NCBI GenBank assembly: GCA_011037195.1
Contig: JAAEAF010003361.1
Span: 62,001-126,000, forward strand
Reading direction: 5' to 3'
DNA length: 64,000 bases
Source: Triatoma infestans
Taxonomy: Eukaryota > Arthropoda > Insecta > Hemiptera > Reduviidae
Part shown: piece after piece, positions 63,300-64,000 of the stretch
Layout of the letters: each line of letters opens with the position of its first letter
How positions within the stretch are numbered: the first letter of the stretch is position 1
Program-made: the position numbers and the translations under genes
Notes under the pieces: generated by a model
What the model saw: the letters and a program-made list of their open reading frames with translations, nothing else
Databases searched by the model: none
What the model was told of the DNA's origin: nothing

Positions 63300-64000
63300 T
63301 TTTTTAAGGCACTTAACTGCTATAGGTCATTATGCCTAATAATAGCATAATTTACACAGTTCAACCTTAACAAAAAGCATTAAATCCCTGGCCAATGCCA
63401 TCGGGGGAGAGTTGTTGTTTTGCGCATCAAACAAATTATGAAAACTTCATGAAAAAATATGAAATCAAAAAATAACATAAACAATTACTGCATAAAGCAT
63501 AAATAGCATATAGCTTATAAGAATGTATATAAATAAACATATCAATTAATCAAATATAAGAATTATATATTCACAAAATTGCCTCTGCAATTAATTTAGA
63601 CCTATGGCCGCTAGCCATTTTACAATAGCTTATTATGAATTTCCACTCCCCTCCTTTTTTAGCAAAACAACAATTCTTGTTCTGATAAGCTGTTTTTATT
63701 GAAAACATTTTTTCTAATTTCATTATATGAGGGCATCTAGCCATAAAATGTTCAATGTTTTCTATTTCCTCTGCATTACAGAGTGAACAAGTTTGCGGTA
63801 GTTCTGCCAAATTATACCTTTTATAATTTAAGTTCTGGAGCTCACCTCTAATTTTCAAAATCCAACTGATATCCTTTGTAGTAAATTTATCGTTAAAATA
63901 GAATTGGTCCCCTAACTCATAATTTAGGTATTTATATATAACACTAAACTGCGAATTCCTGGCTCTATTTATACAATCTACTATTTGATTCTTGTATATC
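63300..64000 (-). pseudogene. LINE ORF2 C-terminus with zinc-knuckle, partial, runs off the window
   Basis: On the minus strand the frame is open from the window edge (63999) to a stop at 63571-63573. It reads NRARNSQFSVIYKYLNY, ISWILKIRGELQNLNYKRYN and CSLCNAEEIENIEHFMARCP. The Cys-x2-Cys...His-x4-Cys pattern after a short basic stretch matches the zf-RVT region at the end of non-LTR retrotransposon ORF2. No stop falls in the 142 codons seen. Beyond it, after about 260 bases of AT-rich 3' sequence, comes CATAATGACCTATAGCAGTT, then AAGTGCCTT and a poly-A tail at about 63307-63293. It may be a 5'-truncated or a fuller copy; the left-out part lies outside. Confidence 0.8.

Overview
The window looks like nuclear DNA of an insect. 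It is AT-rich, both genes have many GT-AG introns, and the second half is dense with SINE, LINE, mariner-like and MITE-like remnants. The order is not resolved from sequence alone. There is one 20-base run of N (52742-52761). I see no bacterial-type operons, CRISPR arrays or viral genes.

Region 1 (380-12650, minus strand) is a complete Syncrip/hnRNP R-Q type gene: 10 coding exons, an open frame of 554 aa, an acidic N-terminal unit, three RRMs and a Tyr/Asp/Gly-rich tail. All exon phases join without error. A decayed second copy of part of RRM2 exon 6 lies in the next intron. A tRNA-derived SINE lies in the last intron.

Region 2 (about 12660-13892) is the head-to-head spacer between the two genes and probably holds both promoters.

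Region 3 (13893-22355, plus strand) is a 14-exon gene for an 807-aa surface protein. It has a signal peptide, two tandem copies of a Cache plus Cys-rich/EGF-like ectodomain of the GPR158/GPR179 type, no seven-helix domain, and a short hydrophobic C-terminus like a GPI-anchor signal. The anchor is encoded alone on the last exon, after a 4.96-kb intron full of repeats.

Region 4 (22356-64000) has no gene I can support. It is a graveyard of mobile elements: (a) a modular dispersed repeat with units of about 295 bp, present in many copies on both strands; (b) a tRNA-SINE family, two of whose loci form large inverted repeats; (c) a second tRNA-SINE with a perfect 15-bp target duplication; (d) decayed LINE pieces (RT, RNase H, RT C-terminus, and an open zinc-knuckle C-terminus at the right edge); (e) mariner-type transposase relics; (f) a 916-bp MITE inserted in one arm of an older palindrome, whose other arm preserves the empty TTA site; (g) a 168-bp element with perfect 19-bp inverted ends enclosing a hammerhead-ribozyme-like motif.

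The two genes are not an obvious pathway: one is a cytoplasmic/nuclear RNA-binding protein, the other a cell-surface or secreted protein. The most interesting leads are the hammerhead-like motif, the tandem GPR158-type ectodomain with its separable anchor exon, the duplicated RRM exon, and the likely SINE-LINE partnership through a shared 3' tail.
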